Part shown: piece by piece, positions 51,668 to 62,442 of the stretch | How positions within the stretch are numbered: the first letter of the stretch is position 1 | Layout: every line of letters starts with the position of its first letter | Source of the DNA: Pseudomonas frederiksbergensis | Lineage (GTDB): Bacteria > Pseudomonadota > Gammaproteobacteria > Pseudomonadales > Pseudomonadaceae | Assembly (NCBI RefSeq): GCF_003732705.1 | Contig: NZ_MOBR01000017.1 | Location: 62,001 to 126,000 of the forward strand | DNA length: 64,000 bases | Reading direction: 5' to 3' | The notes under the pieces: model-generated | What the model saw: only the letters and a program-made list of their open reading frames with translations | What the model was told of the DNA's origin: nothing | The model's database searches: none | Made by a program: the position numbers and the translations under genes

Positions 51668-51828
51668 TGTGGGAGCGGGCCTGTGGCGAGGGGGCTTGCC
51701 CCCGTTGGGGTGCGAAGCGCCCCTGAACCAGTCAGCGCAATCGTGCATTGGAAATGCGGTGACTGGTTTACGATTGCTTCGCAATCGAACGGGGGCGAGC
51801 CCCCTCGCCACACAAGCCCGCTCCCACA
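51668..51828. repeat. nested REP palindromes: family B inside family A
   Basis: Outer arms TGTGGGAGCGGGC and GCCCGCTCCCACA (family A) enclose a complete family-B palindrome (CTGTGGCGAGGGGGCTTGCC onward to GGGGGCGAGCCCCCTCGCCA). Confidence 0.85.
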
Positions 51829-51852
51829 CTGTTTTGTTTTGTCCTTGAAAAA

Positions 51853-52779
51853 TCAGCCCGCCATCGCCAACCGATTACGCCCCTCGCGCTTGGCTACATA
51901 CAACGCGCTGTCAGCCCGACGCAGTAGACTCTCGGCCGATTCGCCCGGCAGCAACGTCGAGCAACCCAGGCTGACCGTCAGTTCGATCGATTGGCCATCG
52001 GCAACATATTCCTGGGCCTGGGCGGCAAACCGCAGGCGTTCGCCGACCATCGCCGCCGCTTCCCGCGTGGTGTTGGACAGCAGGATCAAAAACTCCTCGC
52101 CGCCAAAGCGGAACACCATGTCCACGTTGCGCAACTGACCTTTGATCGAGGCGGCAACCGCCTTGAGCACTTCATCGCCGGCGCTGTGACCGTGGCTGTC
52201 GTTGACGCGTTTGAAATGGTCGATATCCAGCATCAGCAACGACAAGGGCTGCAAATGCCTGCGCGACATTTCGATTTCCCGTTGCAGGGTCTGGTCCATG
52301 GCAACGCGGTTGCCGGTGCCGGTGAGCGGGTCACGCAGGGCACTTTGAGTCGCGGCACGGTAGAGCAGGGCGTTACGCATTGGATAGAGCAATGCTGAAA
52401 GCAGTGACTCCAGATTGCCCTGTTCCTGTTCGTTGAAACGCTGATTGCGGCGGAACACCAGTTCACCCAGATGTTCACCTTCATGGCTCAGGCTATAACT
52501 GACCGAGTGATGACCGCGCTGACCGAATTCCAGACGCAAGTCACTGGTCTTGTGCTGGTAGCTCAAGGCATCCAGAGGCACGAGGCGCTGAATTTCGCGG
52601 AAAAAGAGCCCGAGAATGCGTTGCGGCTCAAGACTGGTTTGCAGCTGCAGGCCCAGTTGCTGGCGCAATTGCGCGAGACTGACTGGCCGCTCCAGGAGAG
52701 GAGGCTGCTGACCAAAGCCCAGGCATTGCAATTTGGCGCTATCGAAGTCAATTGCGTTGGTCTGGGAAGGTGATTTCAT
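51853..52779 (-). CDS. diguanylate cyclase with N-terminal GAF-like domain
   Basis: 308 residues. Residues about 30-140 form a GAF-like sensory region (LQTSLEPQRILGLFFREIQR, SHEGEHLGELVFRRN). The GGDEF domain (about 145-305) has DPLTGTGNRVAMDQTL, DIDHFKRVNDSHGH and an intact active-site GGEEF. An RNVD product-inhibition site lies five residues before it. Makes c-di-GMP from two GTP. No transmembrane segment is seen. Transcribed toward the rbdA block, so synthesis and breakdown enzymes are close neighbours. Confidence 0.92.
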   Translation of the reverse strand: MKSPSQTNAIDFDSAKLQCLGFGQQPPLLERPVSLAQLRQQLGLQLQTSLEPQRILGLFFREIQRLVPLDALSYQHKTSDLRLEFGQRGHHSVSYSLSHEGEHLGELVFRRNQRFNEQEQGNLESLLSALLYPMRNALLYRAATQSALRDPLTGTGNRVAMDQTLQREIEMSRRHLQPLSLLMLDIDHFKRVNDSHGHSAGDEVLKAVAASIKGQLRNVDMVFRFGGEEFLILLSNTTREAAAMVGERLRFAAQAQEYVADGQSIELTVSLGCSTLLPGESAESLLRRADSALYVAKREGRNRLAMAG

Positions 52780-53107
52780 ATGGCGTGAGCCCCTAAGCAG
52801 TAAGGCTGTCTTACAGGCTGGGTGAGAGCGGCTTTGGGCTGCGCGTCATACTGGTCCATCAGTCCCGTAGGACATTTGGTACGAGTTTAGTCCGCTTTGT
52901 CGAAGATAAGGAATCTCCCGACTCAGGCGCCACCGCCAACTACTTTCACACTGCTGTCTGAACAAAATTAGAGCGAAAGTCGTGCCATTCGGTTCATTCG
53001 GATAAAAGCCGTTCAAAATCATTGGATTAGAGCGGCTATTGGAAAATGCTGATGGAAGCAGCGGCATTTGTTTGACTGTAAAGGGCGGAAGTTGCAGCGG
53101 ATATTGC
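52780..53107. other. gene-free interval upstream of the diguanylate cyclase gene
   Basis: No convincing coding frame with a ribosome site, no REP and no clear promoter box was found. It must carry the promoter of the minus-strand cyclase gene at its left end and may encode a small RNA, but nothing in the sequence shows that. Confidence 0.5.
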
Positions 53108-53135
53108 GTGCCGCGGCAAATAAATGCCGCGGCAC
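53108..53135 (-). terminator. perfect GC-rich hairpin downstream of yciK
   Basis: GTGCCGCGGCA-AATAAA-TGCCGCGGCAC, an 11-bp perfect stem 17 bases after the yciK stop. No T-run follows on either strand, so it may stabilise the 3' end rather than terminate. Confidence 0.5.
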
Positions 53136-53152
53136 AAAAGCGACGTGCGGCG

Positions 53153-53893
53153 TTACTGGGCGTTGAACGCCTGGCCATTGATGCCCGTGCTGTCCGGGCC
53201 CATCAGGTACAGATAGACCGGCATGATCTCTTCCGGCGTCGGGTTGTTCAGCGGGTTTTCACCCGGATACGCCTGGGCGCGCATGCTGGTGCGGGTCGCG
53301 CCGGGGTTGATGCTGTTGGAGCGCACCGGTGCCACGGTGTCGACTTCATCGGCCAGGGTTTGCATCAGCCCCTCGGTGGCAAACTTGGAGACGCCATAAG
53401 CGCCCCAGTACGCCCGACCCTTGCGCCCGACGCTGCTGGAGGTGAACACCACCGAAGCGTCTTGGGACAGCTTCAGCAGAGGCAGCAAAGTGCTGGTGAG
53501 CATGAACATGGCGTTGACGTTGACGTGCATGACGCGCATGAAGTTTTCGCCGGACAACTGCTCGATCGGCGTGCGCGGGCCGATGATCGAGGCGTTGTGC
53601 AGCAGACCGTCGAGATGGCCGAATTCGGTCTCGATCATCGCCGCCAGCTCATCGTATTGATGGGGCAGGGCAGTTTCCAGGTTGAACGGGATCACCGCCG
53701 GTTGCGGGTGACCGGCCGCTTCGATTTCGTCGTAGACCTGCGTCAGGTTGGCTTCGGTCTTGCCCAGCAACAGCACCGTGGCGCCGTGGGCGGCGTAGGT
53801 TTTCGCAGCGGCAGCACCGATGCCACGGCCTGCGCCGGTAACCAGGATGACCCGGCCTTTGAGCAATTCAGGGCGGGCGGAATAATCAAACAT
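53153..53893 (-). CDS. yciK: YciK-type short-chain dehydrogenase/reductase
   Basis: 246 residues. Classical SDR: VTGAGRGIGAAAAKTYAAHG, HNASIIGPRTP, catalytic Ser in VVFTSSSVGRKGRA and YGVSK (YxxxK). SNSINPGATRTSMRAQAYPGE is typical of YciK. It lies downstream of mupP-ubiG on the same strand, the standard Pseudomonas order, with a family-B palindrome between. Substrate unknown. Confidence 0.92.
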   Translation of the reverse strand: MFDYSARPELLKGRVILVTGAGRGIGAAAAKTYAAHGATVLLLGKTEANLTQVYDEIEAAGHPQPAVIPFNLETALPHQYDELAAMIETEFGHLDGLLHNASIIGPRTPIEQLSGENFMRVMHVNVNAMFMLTSTLLPLLKLSQDASVVFTSSSVGRKGRAYWGAYGVSKFATEGLMQTLADEVDTVAPVRSNSINPGATRTSMRAQAYPGENPLNNPTPEEIMPVYLYLMGPDSTGINGQAFNAQ

Positions 53894-53927
53894 AAAAAAC
53901 CTCTACACAATTAAGGCGAACACCGAG

Positions 53928-54070
53928 CCTGTGGCGAGGGAGCTTGCTGTGGCCAGGGGGCTTGCCCCCGTTGGAGTGCGAAGCGCTCCCTGCCTTCTCC
54001 CCGCTAAGTGTGTTCATCAGCTTTTACGACTGCTTCGCAGCCGAACGGGGGCAAGCCCCCTCGCCACAGG
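53928..54070. repeat. REP-type palindrome, family B, with partly duplicated left arm
   Basis: The left arm holds an extra GCTTGCTGTGGCCAGG before the standard GGGGGCTTGCCCCCGTT. The right arm (CTTCGCAGCCGAACGGGGGC onward) is intact. Confidence 0.85.
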
Positions 54071-54090
54071 TACTCATCAAGCAGTGCGGA

Positions 54091-54762
54091 TCAGCAGCTA
54101 CACAGCGCGCTATCGAGAACTTTGCGCAACTCCAGCGGATGATCCACCACCACATCCGCACCCCAATGCCGCGGGTTGTCATCCGGATGGATGTAGCCAT
54201 AGGTCACGGCGGCGGTCTTGGTGCCGGCGTCGCGCCCCGACTCGATATCCCGCAGGTCATCGCCGACAAACAGCACGCTGGCCGGATCGAGGTCGAGCAT
54301 CTTGCAGGCCAGGATCAACGGCTCCGGGTCCGGTTTGCTGTTCTTCACGTGATCCGGGCAGATCAGCAGCGCCGAGCGCTCGGCCAGCCCCAGTTGCTGC
54401 ATGATCGGCTCGGCAAAACGCAGCGGCTTGTTGGTCACCACGCCCCAGATCAGGTTGGCTTTTTCGATGTCGGCCAGTAGTTCGCCCATGCCGTCAAAGA
54501 GTTTGCTGTGAACCGCGCAATCCTTGAGGTAACGCTCCAGGAACTCCAGGCGCAATTCCTCGAAACCTGGCGATTCCGGGTCCATGGAGAACGTCACCGC
54601 GACCATCGCCTTGGCGCCGCCGGAGATCTCGTCGCGAATATGCTTGTCGTTCATCGGCGGCAAGCCGCGATCAGCGCGCATCGCCTGGCAGATGGCAATA
54701 AAGTCCGGCGCGGTGTCGAGCAGCGTGCCGTCCATGTCGAAAAGGACTGCTCTGATTCGCAT
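54091..54762 (-). CDS. mupP: N-acetylmuramic acid 6-phosphate phosphatase (HAD family)
   Basis: 223 residues. HAD motif I VLFDMDGTLLDTAPDF with the nucleophilic Asp; motif II about VVTNKPLRFAEP; motif III Lys with FVGDDLRDIESGRDAGTKT as motif IV. In Pseudomonas the gene next to ubiG is MupP, which dephosphorylates MurNAc 6-phosphate in peptidoglycan recycling, bypassing de novo synthesis and affecting fosfomycin tolerance. It starts 4 bases after ubiG, so the two are co-transcribed. A phosphoglycolate-phosphatase label is the usual automatic alternative. Confidence 0.9.
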   Translation of the reverse strand: MRIRAVLFDMDGTLLDTAPDFIAICQAMRADRGLPPMNDKHIRDEISGGAKAMVAVTFSMDPESPGFEELRLEFLERYLKDCAVHSKLFDGMGELLADIEKANLIWGVVTNKPLRFAEPIMQQLGLAERSALLICPDHVKNSKPDPEPLILACKMLDLDPASVLFVGDDLRDIESGRDAGTKTAAVTYGYIHPDDNPRHWGADVVVDHPLELRKVLDSALCSC

Positions 54763-54766
54763 CGGC

Positions 54767-55465
54767 TTACTCCTCGCGCAGGGTCTGGATCATGTAGTTG
54801 ACGTCCACGTCGGCCGCCAGTTTGTAGTGCTTGGTCAGCGGGTTGTAGGTCAGCCCGATGATGTCCTTGACGGTCAGGCCGGCCATGCGGCTCCAGGCCC
54901 CCAGCTCGGACGGGCGGATGAATTTCTTGAAGTCGTGGGTGCCGCGCGGCAGCAACTTCATGATGTATTCGGCGCCGATGATCGCGAACAGGTACGCCTT
55001 CGGGTTGCGGTTGATCGTGGAGAAAAACACCTGGCCGCCGGGCTTGACCATCTGGAAGCAGGCGCGAATCACCGAGGACGGGTCTGGCACGTGTTCGAGC
55101 ATTTCCAGGCAGGTGACCACGTCGAACTGCTCGGGCATCTCTTCGGCCAGGGCTTCGGCGGTGATCTGGCGGTACTCGACGCTCACGCCGGATTCCAGCT
55201 GATGCAACTGCGCGACCGCCAGCGGCGCTTCGCCCATGTCGATGCCCATGACGGTGGCGCCGCGCTGGGCCATGGCCTCGCTGAGGATGCCGCCGCCGCA
55301 ACCGACGTCGAGGACTTTCTTGCCGGCCAGGTTGACCCGTTCGTCAATCCAGTTGACCCGCAGCGGGTTGATGTCGTGCAGCGGTTTGAACTCGCTTTCG
55401 CGGTCCCACCAGCGATGGGCCAGGGCTTCGAATTTGGCGATTTCGGCGTAGTCGACGTTGCTCAT
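54767..55465 (-). CDS. ubiG: ubiquinone biosynthesis O-methyltransferase
   Basis: 232 residues. SAM-dependent methyltransferase; SAM loop VLDVGCGGGILSEAMAQRGA at about 52-71, MLEHVPDPSSVIRAC and FFSTINRNPKAYL as later motifs. Performs both O-methylations of ubiquinone synthesis. Upstream mtaD is on the same strand with a 58-base gap; mupP follows directly. Confidence 0.94.
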   Translation of the reverse strand: MSNVDYAEIAKFEALAHRWWDRESEFKPLHDINPLRVNWIDERVNLAGKKVLDVGCGGGILSEAMAQRGATVMGIDMGEAPLAVAQLHQLESGVSVEYRQITAEALAEEMPEQFDVVTCLEMLEHVPDPSSVIRACFQMVKPGGQVFFSTINRNPKAYLFAIIGAEYIMKLLPRGTHDFKKFIRPSELGAWSRMAGLTVKDIIGLTYNPLTKHYKLAADVDVNYMIQTLREE

Positions 55466-55523
55466 GGTTTAAGTCCTCTAAAACTTGAAAAATCCTGTTG
55501 CCCCGGGTTTGCGCCCGAGGTGC

Positions 55524-56858
55524 TTACGATTCGGTGTGTCCGCTGATGCGTTGGCCCCAGGCCTTGGCCGTGGCGCACAGTTGTGCTTCATCCAGGCGCG
55601 TCAGGCGCTTGTCATCGAGCAATTGCTTACCGGCGACCCAAACGTGTTTCACGCAGTCGCGGCCGGTGGCGTAGATAAGTTGCGAAACCGGGTCGTAGAC
55701 CGGTTGCTGGGCCAGGCCGGACAGGTCGAAAGCGACGATGTCCGCAGCCTTGCCGATTTCCAGCGAGCCGACTTCAGTTTCGATGCCCAGCGCGCGTGCG
55801 CCGTTGAGGGTGGCCATGCGCAAGGCGCGATGGGCGTCCAGCGCCGTGGCCGAACCGGCGACAGCCTTGGCCAGCAACGCGGCGGTGCGGGTTTCGCCGA
55901 GCAGGTCCAGGTCATTATTGCTGGCCGCGCCATCGGTGCCGACGGCGACGTTAACCCCGGCCTGCCACAAGCGTTCCACCGGGCAGAAACCGCTGGCCAG
56001 TTTCAGGTTCGATTCCGGGCAATGAATCACATTGGTGTTGCTTTCTACCAGCAAGGCCAGGTCTTCATCGCTGATCTGGGTCATGTGAACCGCCTGGAAG
56101 CGCGGCCCGAGCAAGCCCAGGCGCCCGAGGCGGGCCAGCGGGCGTTCGCCGCGCTGTTCCAGCGATTGCTGGACTTCGAAAGCGGTTTCGTGGACATGCA
56201 TGTGGATTGCGGCGTCCAGTTCTTCGGCAATCACCCGGATCTTCTCCAGGTTTTCGTCGCCCACGGTGTAGGGCGCGTGGGGGCCGAAGGTGACTTTGAT
56301 GCGCTCGTGGTGCTTGAGATCGCCGAACAATTCGACGCCCTGACGAATGGCTTCATCCGCCGTGGCGGCACCCGGAATCGGAAAATCGAGGATCGGAATA
56401 GCGATTTGCGCGCGAATGCCGCTGTTATGCACGCGTTCGCTGGCAACCTTCGGGAAGAAATACATGTCAGAGAAGCAGGTGATGCCGCCTTTCAGCTGTT
56501 CGGCAATCGCCAGGTCGGTGCCATCGCGCACAAACTCTTCATCGACCCACTTGGCCTCGGCCGGCCAGATGTGGTTTTCCAGCCAGGTCATCAATGGCAG
56601 ATCATCGGCCAGGCCGCGGAACAGCGTCATCGCCGCATGACCGTGGGCGTTGACCAGGCCGGGGCTGAGCAGAACATCCGGGAGCTCGCGGACTTCGGTC
56701 GCGTTACACTTCAGCGCTTCGGCACGCGGGCCGATAAACACGATGCGACCGTCGCGGATGCCCAGGCCGTGTTCTTTGAGGACCACGCCAGCGGGTTCGA
56801 CGGGTACCAGCCAGGTCGGCAGCAATAATAAGTCGAGCGCAACGGCAGGTTTCGGCAT
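55524..56858 (-). CDS. mtaD: 5-methylthioadenosine/S-adenosylhomocysteine deaminase (TRZ/ATZ amidohydrolase)
   Basis: 444 residues. Metal-dependent amidohydrolase: HxH in LVNAHGHAAMTLFRG, His and Glu in MHVHETAFEVQQ, later His in VIHCPESNLKLASG, Asp in VGTDGAASNNDLDLL. Deaminates MTA to methylthioinosine, feeding methionine salvage in pseudomonads. Divergent from mtnA, the next enzyme family of the same salvage route, across about 108 bases. First gene of the mtaD-ubiG-mupP-yciK run. Confidence 0.9.
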   Translation of the reverse strand: MPKPAVALDLLLLPTWLVPVEPAGVVLKEHGLGIRDGRIVFIGPRAEALKCNATEVRELPDVLLSPGLVNAHGHAAMTLFRGLADDLPLMTWLENHIWPAEAKWVDEEFVRDGTDLAIAEQLKGGITCFSDMYFFPKVASERVHNSGIRAQIAIPILDFPIPGAATADEAIRQGVELFGDLKHHERIKVTFGPHAPYTVGDENLEKIRVIAEELDAAIHMHVHETAFEVQQSLEQRGERPLARLGRLGLLGPRFQAVHMTQISDEDLALLVESNTNVIHCPESNLKLASGFCPVERLWQAGVNVAVGTDGAASNNDLDLLGETRTAALLAKAVAGSATALDAHRALRMATLNGARALGIETEVGSLEIGKAADIVAFDLSGLAQQPVYDPVSQLIYATGRDCVKHVWVAGKQLLDDKRLTRLDEAQLCATAKAWGQRISGHTES

Positions 56859-56966
56859 CGAGGGTCGGTTCCAGTGCTTTTGTAAAGGATGGCGAAGTAT
56901 ACCCGAGCGTCTTCGCGGGGGGATCGCTATAATCGGCGGCTTTTGTTCATGAGTGCGGGGTGAAGG

Positions 56967-58043
56967 ATGCGCGATCGACTATTGGCTGCAGAGAAAGTTA
57001 AGGCCATCGATTGGCGTGATGGCGCCCTGTACCTGCTGGATCAGCGTATTTTGCCGTTCGAGGAAACCTGGATCGCCTACACCAGCGCCGCGGGTGTGGC
57101 CGAGGCCATTCGTTCGATGGTGGTGCGCGGTGCTCCGGCGATTGGCATCAGTGCCGCGTATGCCATGGTGCTGTCAGCCCGCGCCCGAATTGCCGAGGGC
57201 GATGACTGGCAGGCGTCGTGGGAAGAAGATTACGCGCTGCTGGCCGATTCCCGTCCCACCGCGGTGAATCTGTTCTGGGCCTTGAATCGCATGCGCGATC
57301 GCCTGGATCGTCTCAAGGGTGATGCAGACCCGCTGGCGGCGCTGGAGGCAGAAGCCATCGCCATCCACCAAAGCGACCGCGAAGCCAACCTGACCATGGC
57401 TCAGTTGGGCGTGGACCTGATCCGCAAGCATCAAGGCAACGCCCAGGCCATCCTGACCCATTGCAACACCGGCGCCCTGGCCACTGGCGGCTTCGGTACG
57501 GCACTGGGGGTGATTCGCGGCGCGTTCATTGAGGGCATGGTTGAGCGTGTCTATGCCGACGAAACCCGTCCGTGGCTGCAGGGCTCGCGATTGACCGCGT
57601 GGGAGCTGGCCAATGAGGGCATTCCGGTGACCCTCAACGCCGATTCCGCCGCCGCGCACATCATGAAGACCAAAGGCATTACCTGGGTGATCGTCGGCGC
57701 CGACCGGATCACCGCCAATGGCGACGTGGCCAACAAGATTGGTACTTATCAACTGGCGGTGAGCGCCATGCACCACGGCGTGCGTTTCATGGTGGTGGCG
57801 CCGAGTTCGACCATCGACATGAACCTGGCCAGTGGCGACGACATTCCTATCGAAGAGCGCGACGGCAGCGAATTGCTGGACGTCGGTGGCAAACGGGTCG
57901 GGGCGGATGTGGATGCCTTCAATCCGGTGTTCGACGTGACGCCTGCGGATCTGATTGATGCGATCGTTACCGAGAAGGGCATCGTCGAGCGGCCGGATAC
58001 CGCGAAAATGGCGCAGTTGATGTGTCGTAAGCGTCTGCATTGA
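56967..58043 (+). CDS. mtnA: S-methyl-5-thioribose-1-phosphate isomerase
   Basis: 358 residues. Isomerises MTR-1-P to MTRu-1-P in methionine salvage. Motifs MVVRGAPAIGISAAYAM, catalytic Cys in LTHCNTGALATGGFGTAL, Asp in GADRITANGDVANKIGTYQ. GGGGTGA precedes the ATG. A REP doublet follows. Confidence 0.94.
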   Translation: MRDRLLAAEKVKAIDWRDGALYLLDQRILPFEETWIAYTSAAGVAEAIRSMVVRGAPAIGISAAYAMVLSARARIAEGDDWQASWEEDYALLADSRPTAVNLFWALNRMRDRLDRLKGDADPLAALEAEAIAIHQSDREANLTMAQLGVDLIRKHQGNAQAILTHCNTGALATGGFGTALGVIRGAFIEGMVERVYADETRPWLQGSRLTAWELANEGIPVTLNADSAAAHIMKTKGITWVIVGADRITANGDVANKIGTYQLAVSAMHHGVRFMVVAPSSTIDMNLASGDDIPIEERDGSELLDVGGKRVGADVDAFNPVFDVTPADLIDAIVTEKGIVERPDTAKMAQLMCRKRLH

Positions 58044-58068
58044 CGGTATTTGTTGTCAGTTAAAACGC

Positions 58069-58133
58069 CTTCGCGGGCAAGCCTCGCTCCTACAGATTCC
58101 ACATTCCTGTAGGAGCGAGGCTTGCCCGCGAAG
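58069..58133. repeat. REP doublet, family A
   Basis: 27-bp perfect arms (CTTCGCGGGCAAGCCTCGCT onward), 11-base spacer, after mtnA. Confidence 0.9.
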
Positions 58134-58467
58134 AACGATGACTCGATCTCTCCTCCCTACTGCCCCATATTCTGCTAGCGAATAGAGGGTTGTGCCGGCT
58201 CTAAGCCTCTCTCGTCCCCGTTAAGCCTGTCACCGGTCAACTAACTATGCTCCATGCGCATCAGGGGGATAGGTGCGTGGCGGCTCTTGTGATAACATCC
58301 GGCGTTTTCCGAGGCAGTCCCACGGGGTTGTCTTTACTGCGCAGATCCATGGCATAACTCGTTGATTTGTCGTAAGTCGGTGCATGGCACTCAGCCTGCG
58401 TCGGCGAGCTTCGTTCGTCCCATATGGATGTGACGAAGTTTCACCAGAAAAAGGAATCAGGCTTCTC
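58134..58467 (+). promoter_or_regulatory. gyrA upstream region
   Basis: 334 bases without a gene. It should hold the gyrA promoter and leader. TGTGATAAC near 58290 resembles an extended -10 element, but no matching -35 was recognised, so no site is assigned. Confidence 0.45.
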
Positions 58468-61131
<2,664 letters not shown>

Positions 61132-61137
61132 GCGGAC

Positions 61138-61173
61138 AAGCAGGGGGGCGGATGAGAATTCGCCCCCTTCTTG
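61138..61173 (+). terminator. hairpin after gyrA
   Basis: GGGGGCG and CGCCCCC stem, extended by AAG/CTT, followed by a short TTGTTT tract. Confidence 0.65.
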
Positions 61174-61195
61174 TTTCGCCTGTTTGAATAGGGAA

Positions 61196-61294
61196 TGTAG
61201 GAGCTGTCGAGTGAAACGAGGCTGCGATCTTTTGATCTTGCTTTGTAGGATCCAGGAAAAGATCGCAGCCTCGTTTCACTCGACAGCTCCTACA
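61196..61294. repeat. long inverted repeat, GATCGCAGCCTCG family (D)
   Basis: About 37-bp arms (TGTAGGAGCTGTCGAGTGAA onward to GGCTGCGATCTTTT) around a ~25-base loop, between gyrA and serC. Confidence 0.9.
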
Positions 61295-61356
61295 GGATTT
61301 CGAATTTGATCAACTGATATGTTTGTACGATCCACCAAATCAGAGCGAGATTGGAT

Positions 61357-62442
61357 GTGAGCAAGAGAGCCTATAACTTCTGTGCCGGTCCTGCGGCGCT
61401 TCCTGAAGCTGTCCTGAAGCGCGCTCAGGGTGAACTCCTCGATTGGCACGGCAAGGGCCTGTCGGTCATGGAAATGAGTCATCGCAGCGATGAGTTCGTG
61501 TCCATTGCCACCAAGGCCGAGCAGGATCTGCGTGATCTGCTGAATATCCCCTCGAACTATAAAGTGCTGTTCCTGCAGGGCGGCGCCAGCCAGCAATTTG
61601 CCCAGATTCCGCTGAACCTGTTGCCTGAAGGCGGCTCGGCCGACTATATCGACACCGGTATCTGGTCGCAGAAAGCCATCGAAGAAGCTTCGCGCTACGG
61701 CCGCGTCAACGTTGCCGCTACTGCCAAGCCTTACGACTATTTCGCCATTCCCGGCCAGAACGAATGGAAGCTGTCGAAAGACGCGGCCTACGTTCACTAC
61801 GCGCCGAACGAAACCATCGGCGGCCTGGAATTCAACTGGATCCCGGAAACCGGCGACGTTCCGCTGGTGGCCGACATGTCTTCGGACATTCTCTCGCGCC
61901 CGGTAGATGTCTCGCGTTTCGGCATGATCTACGCCGGCGCCCAGAAAAACATCGGCCCGAGCGGCATCGTGGTGAACATCGTCCGCGAAGACCTGCTCGG
62001 TCACGCCCGTTCGCTGTGCCCGACCATGCTCAACTACAAGGTCGCGGCCGATAACGGCTCGATGTACAACACCCCGCCGACCCTGGCCTGGTACTTGTCG
62101 GGTCTGGTATTCGAGTGGCTGAAAGAGCAGGGTGGTGTTGAAGCCATCGGCAAGCTCAATGAAGTCAAACAGCGCACGCTGTACGATTTCATCGACGCCA
62201 GCGGCCTGTACAGCAACCCGATCAACAAGTCGGATCGCTCGTGGATGAACGTGCCCTTCCGCCTGGCCGACGATCGCCTGGACAAGCCGTTCCTGGCCGG
62301 TGCCGACGAACGCGGCCTGCTGAACCTCAAGGGTCACCGTTCGGTCGGCGGCATGCGCGCCTCCATCTATAACGCCGTCGACATCGTTGCGGTCAACGCA
62401 CTGATTTCGTACATGGCAGAGTTCGAGAAGGAACATGGCTAA
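61357..62442 (+). CDS. serC: phosphoserine aminotransferase
   Basis: 361 residues starting at GTG 61357 (SKRAYNFCAGPAALP), as in other Pseudomonas SerC; a TTG two codons upstream is less likely. Type I/V PLP enzyme: PLP Lys in YAGAQKNIGPSGIVV, GWGA-type strand LLNLKGHRSVGGMRASIYN near the end. Converts 3-phosphohydroxypyruvate to phosphoserine (serine) and also serves pyridoxal phosphate synthesis. Stop and pheA start overlap (TAATG). Confidence 0.95.
   Translation: MSKRAYNFCAGPAALPEAVLKRAQGELLDWHGKGLSVMEMSHRSDEFVSIATKAEQDLRDLLNIPSNYKVLFLQGGASQQFAQIPLNLLPEGGSADYIDTGIWSQKAIEEASRYGRVNVAATAKPYDYFAIPGQNEWKLSKDAAYVHYAPNETIGGLEFNWIPETGDVPLVADMSSDILSRPVDVSRFGMIYAGAQKNIGPSGIVVNIVREDLLGHARSLCPTMLNYKVAADNGSMYNTPPTLAWYLSGLVFEWLKEQGGVEAIGKLNEVKQRTLYDFIDASGLYSNPINKSDRSWMNVPFRLADDRLDKPFLAGADERGLLNLKGHRSVGGMRASIYNAVDIVAVNALISYMAEFEKEHG

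Noticed and set aside
52846..53178. Minus-strand frame in the gene-free interval
   Set aside because: No ribosome site, overlaps the yciK end and its hairpin, and the product is low-quality Arg/Pro-rich sequence.
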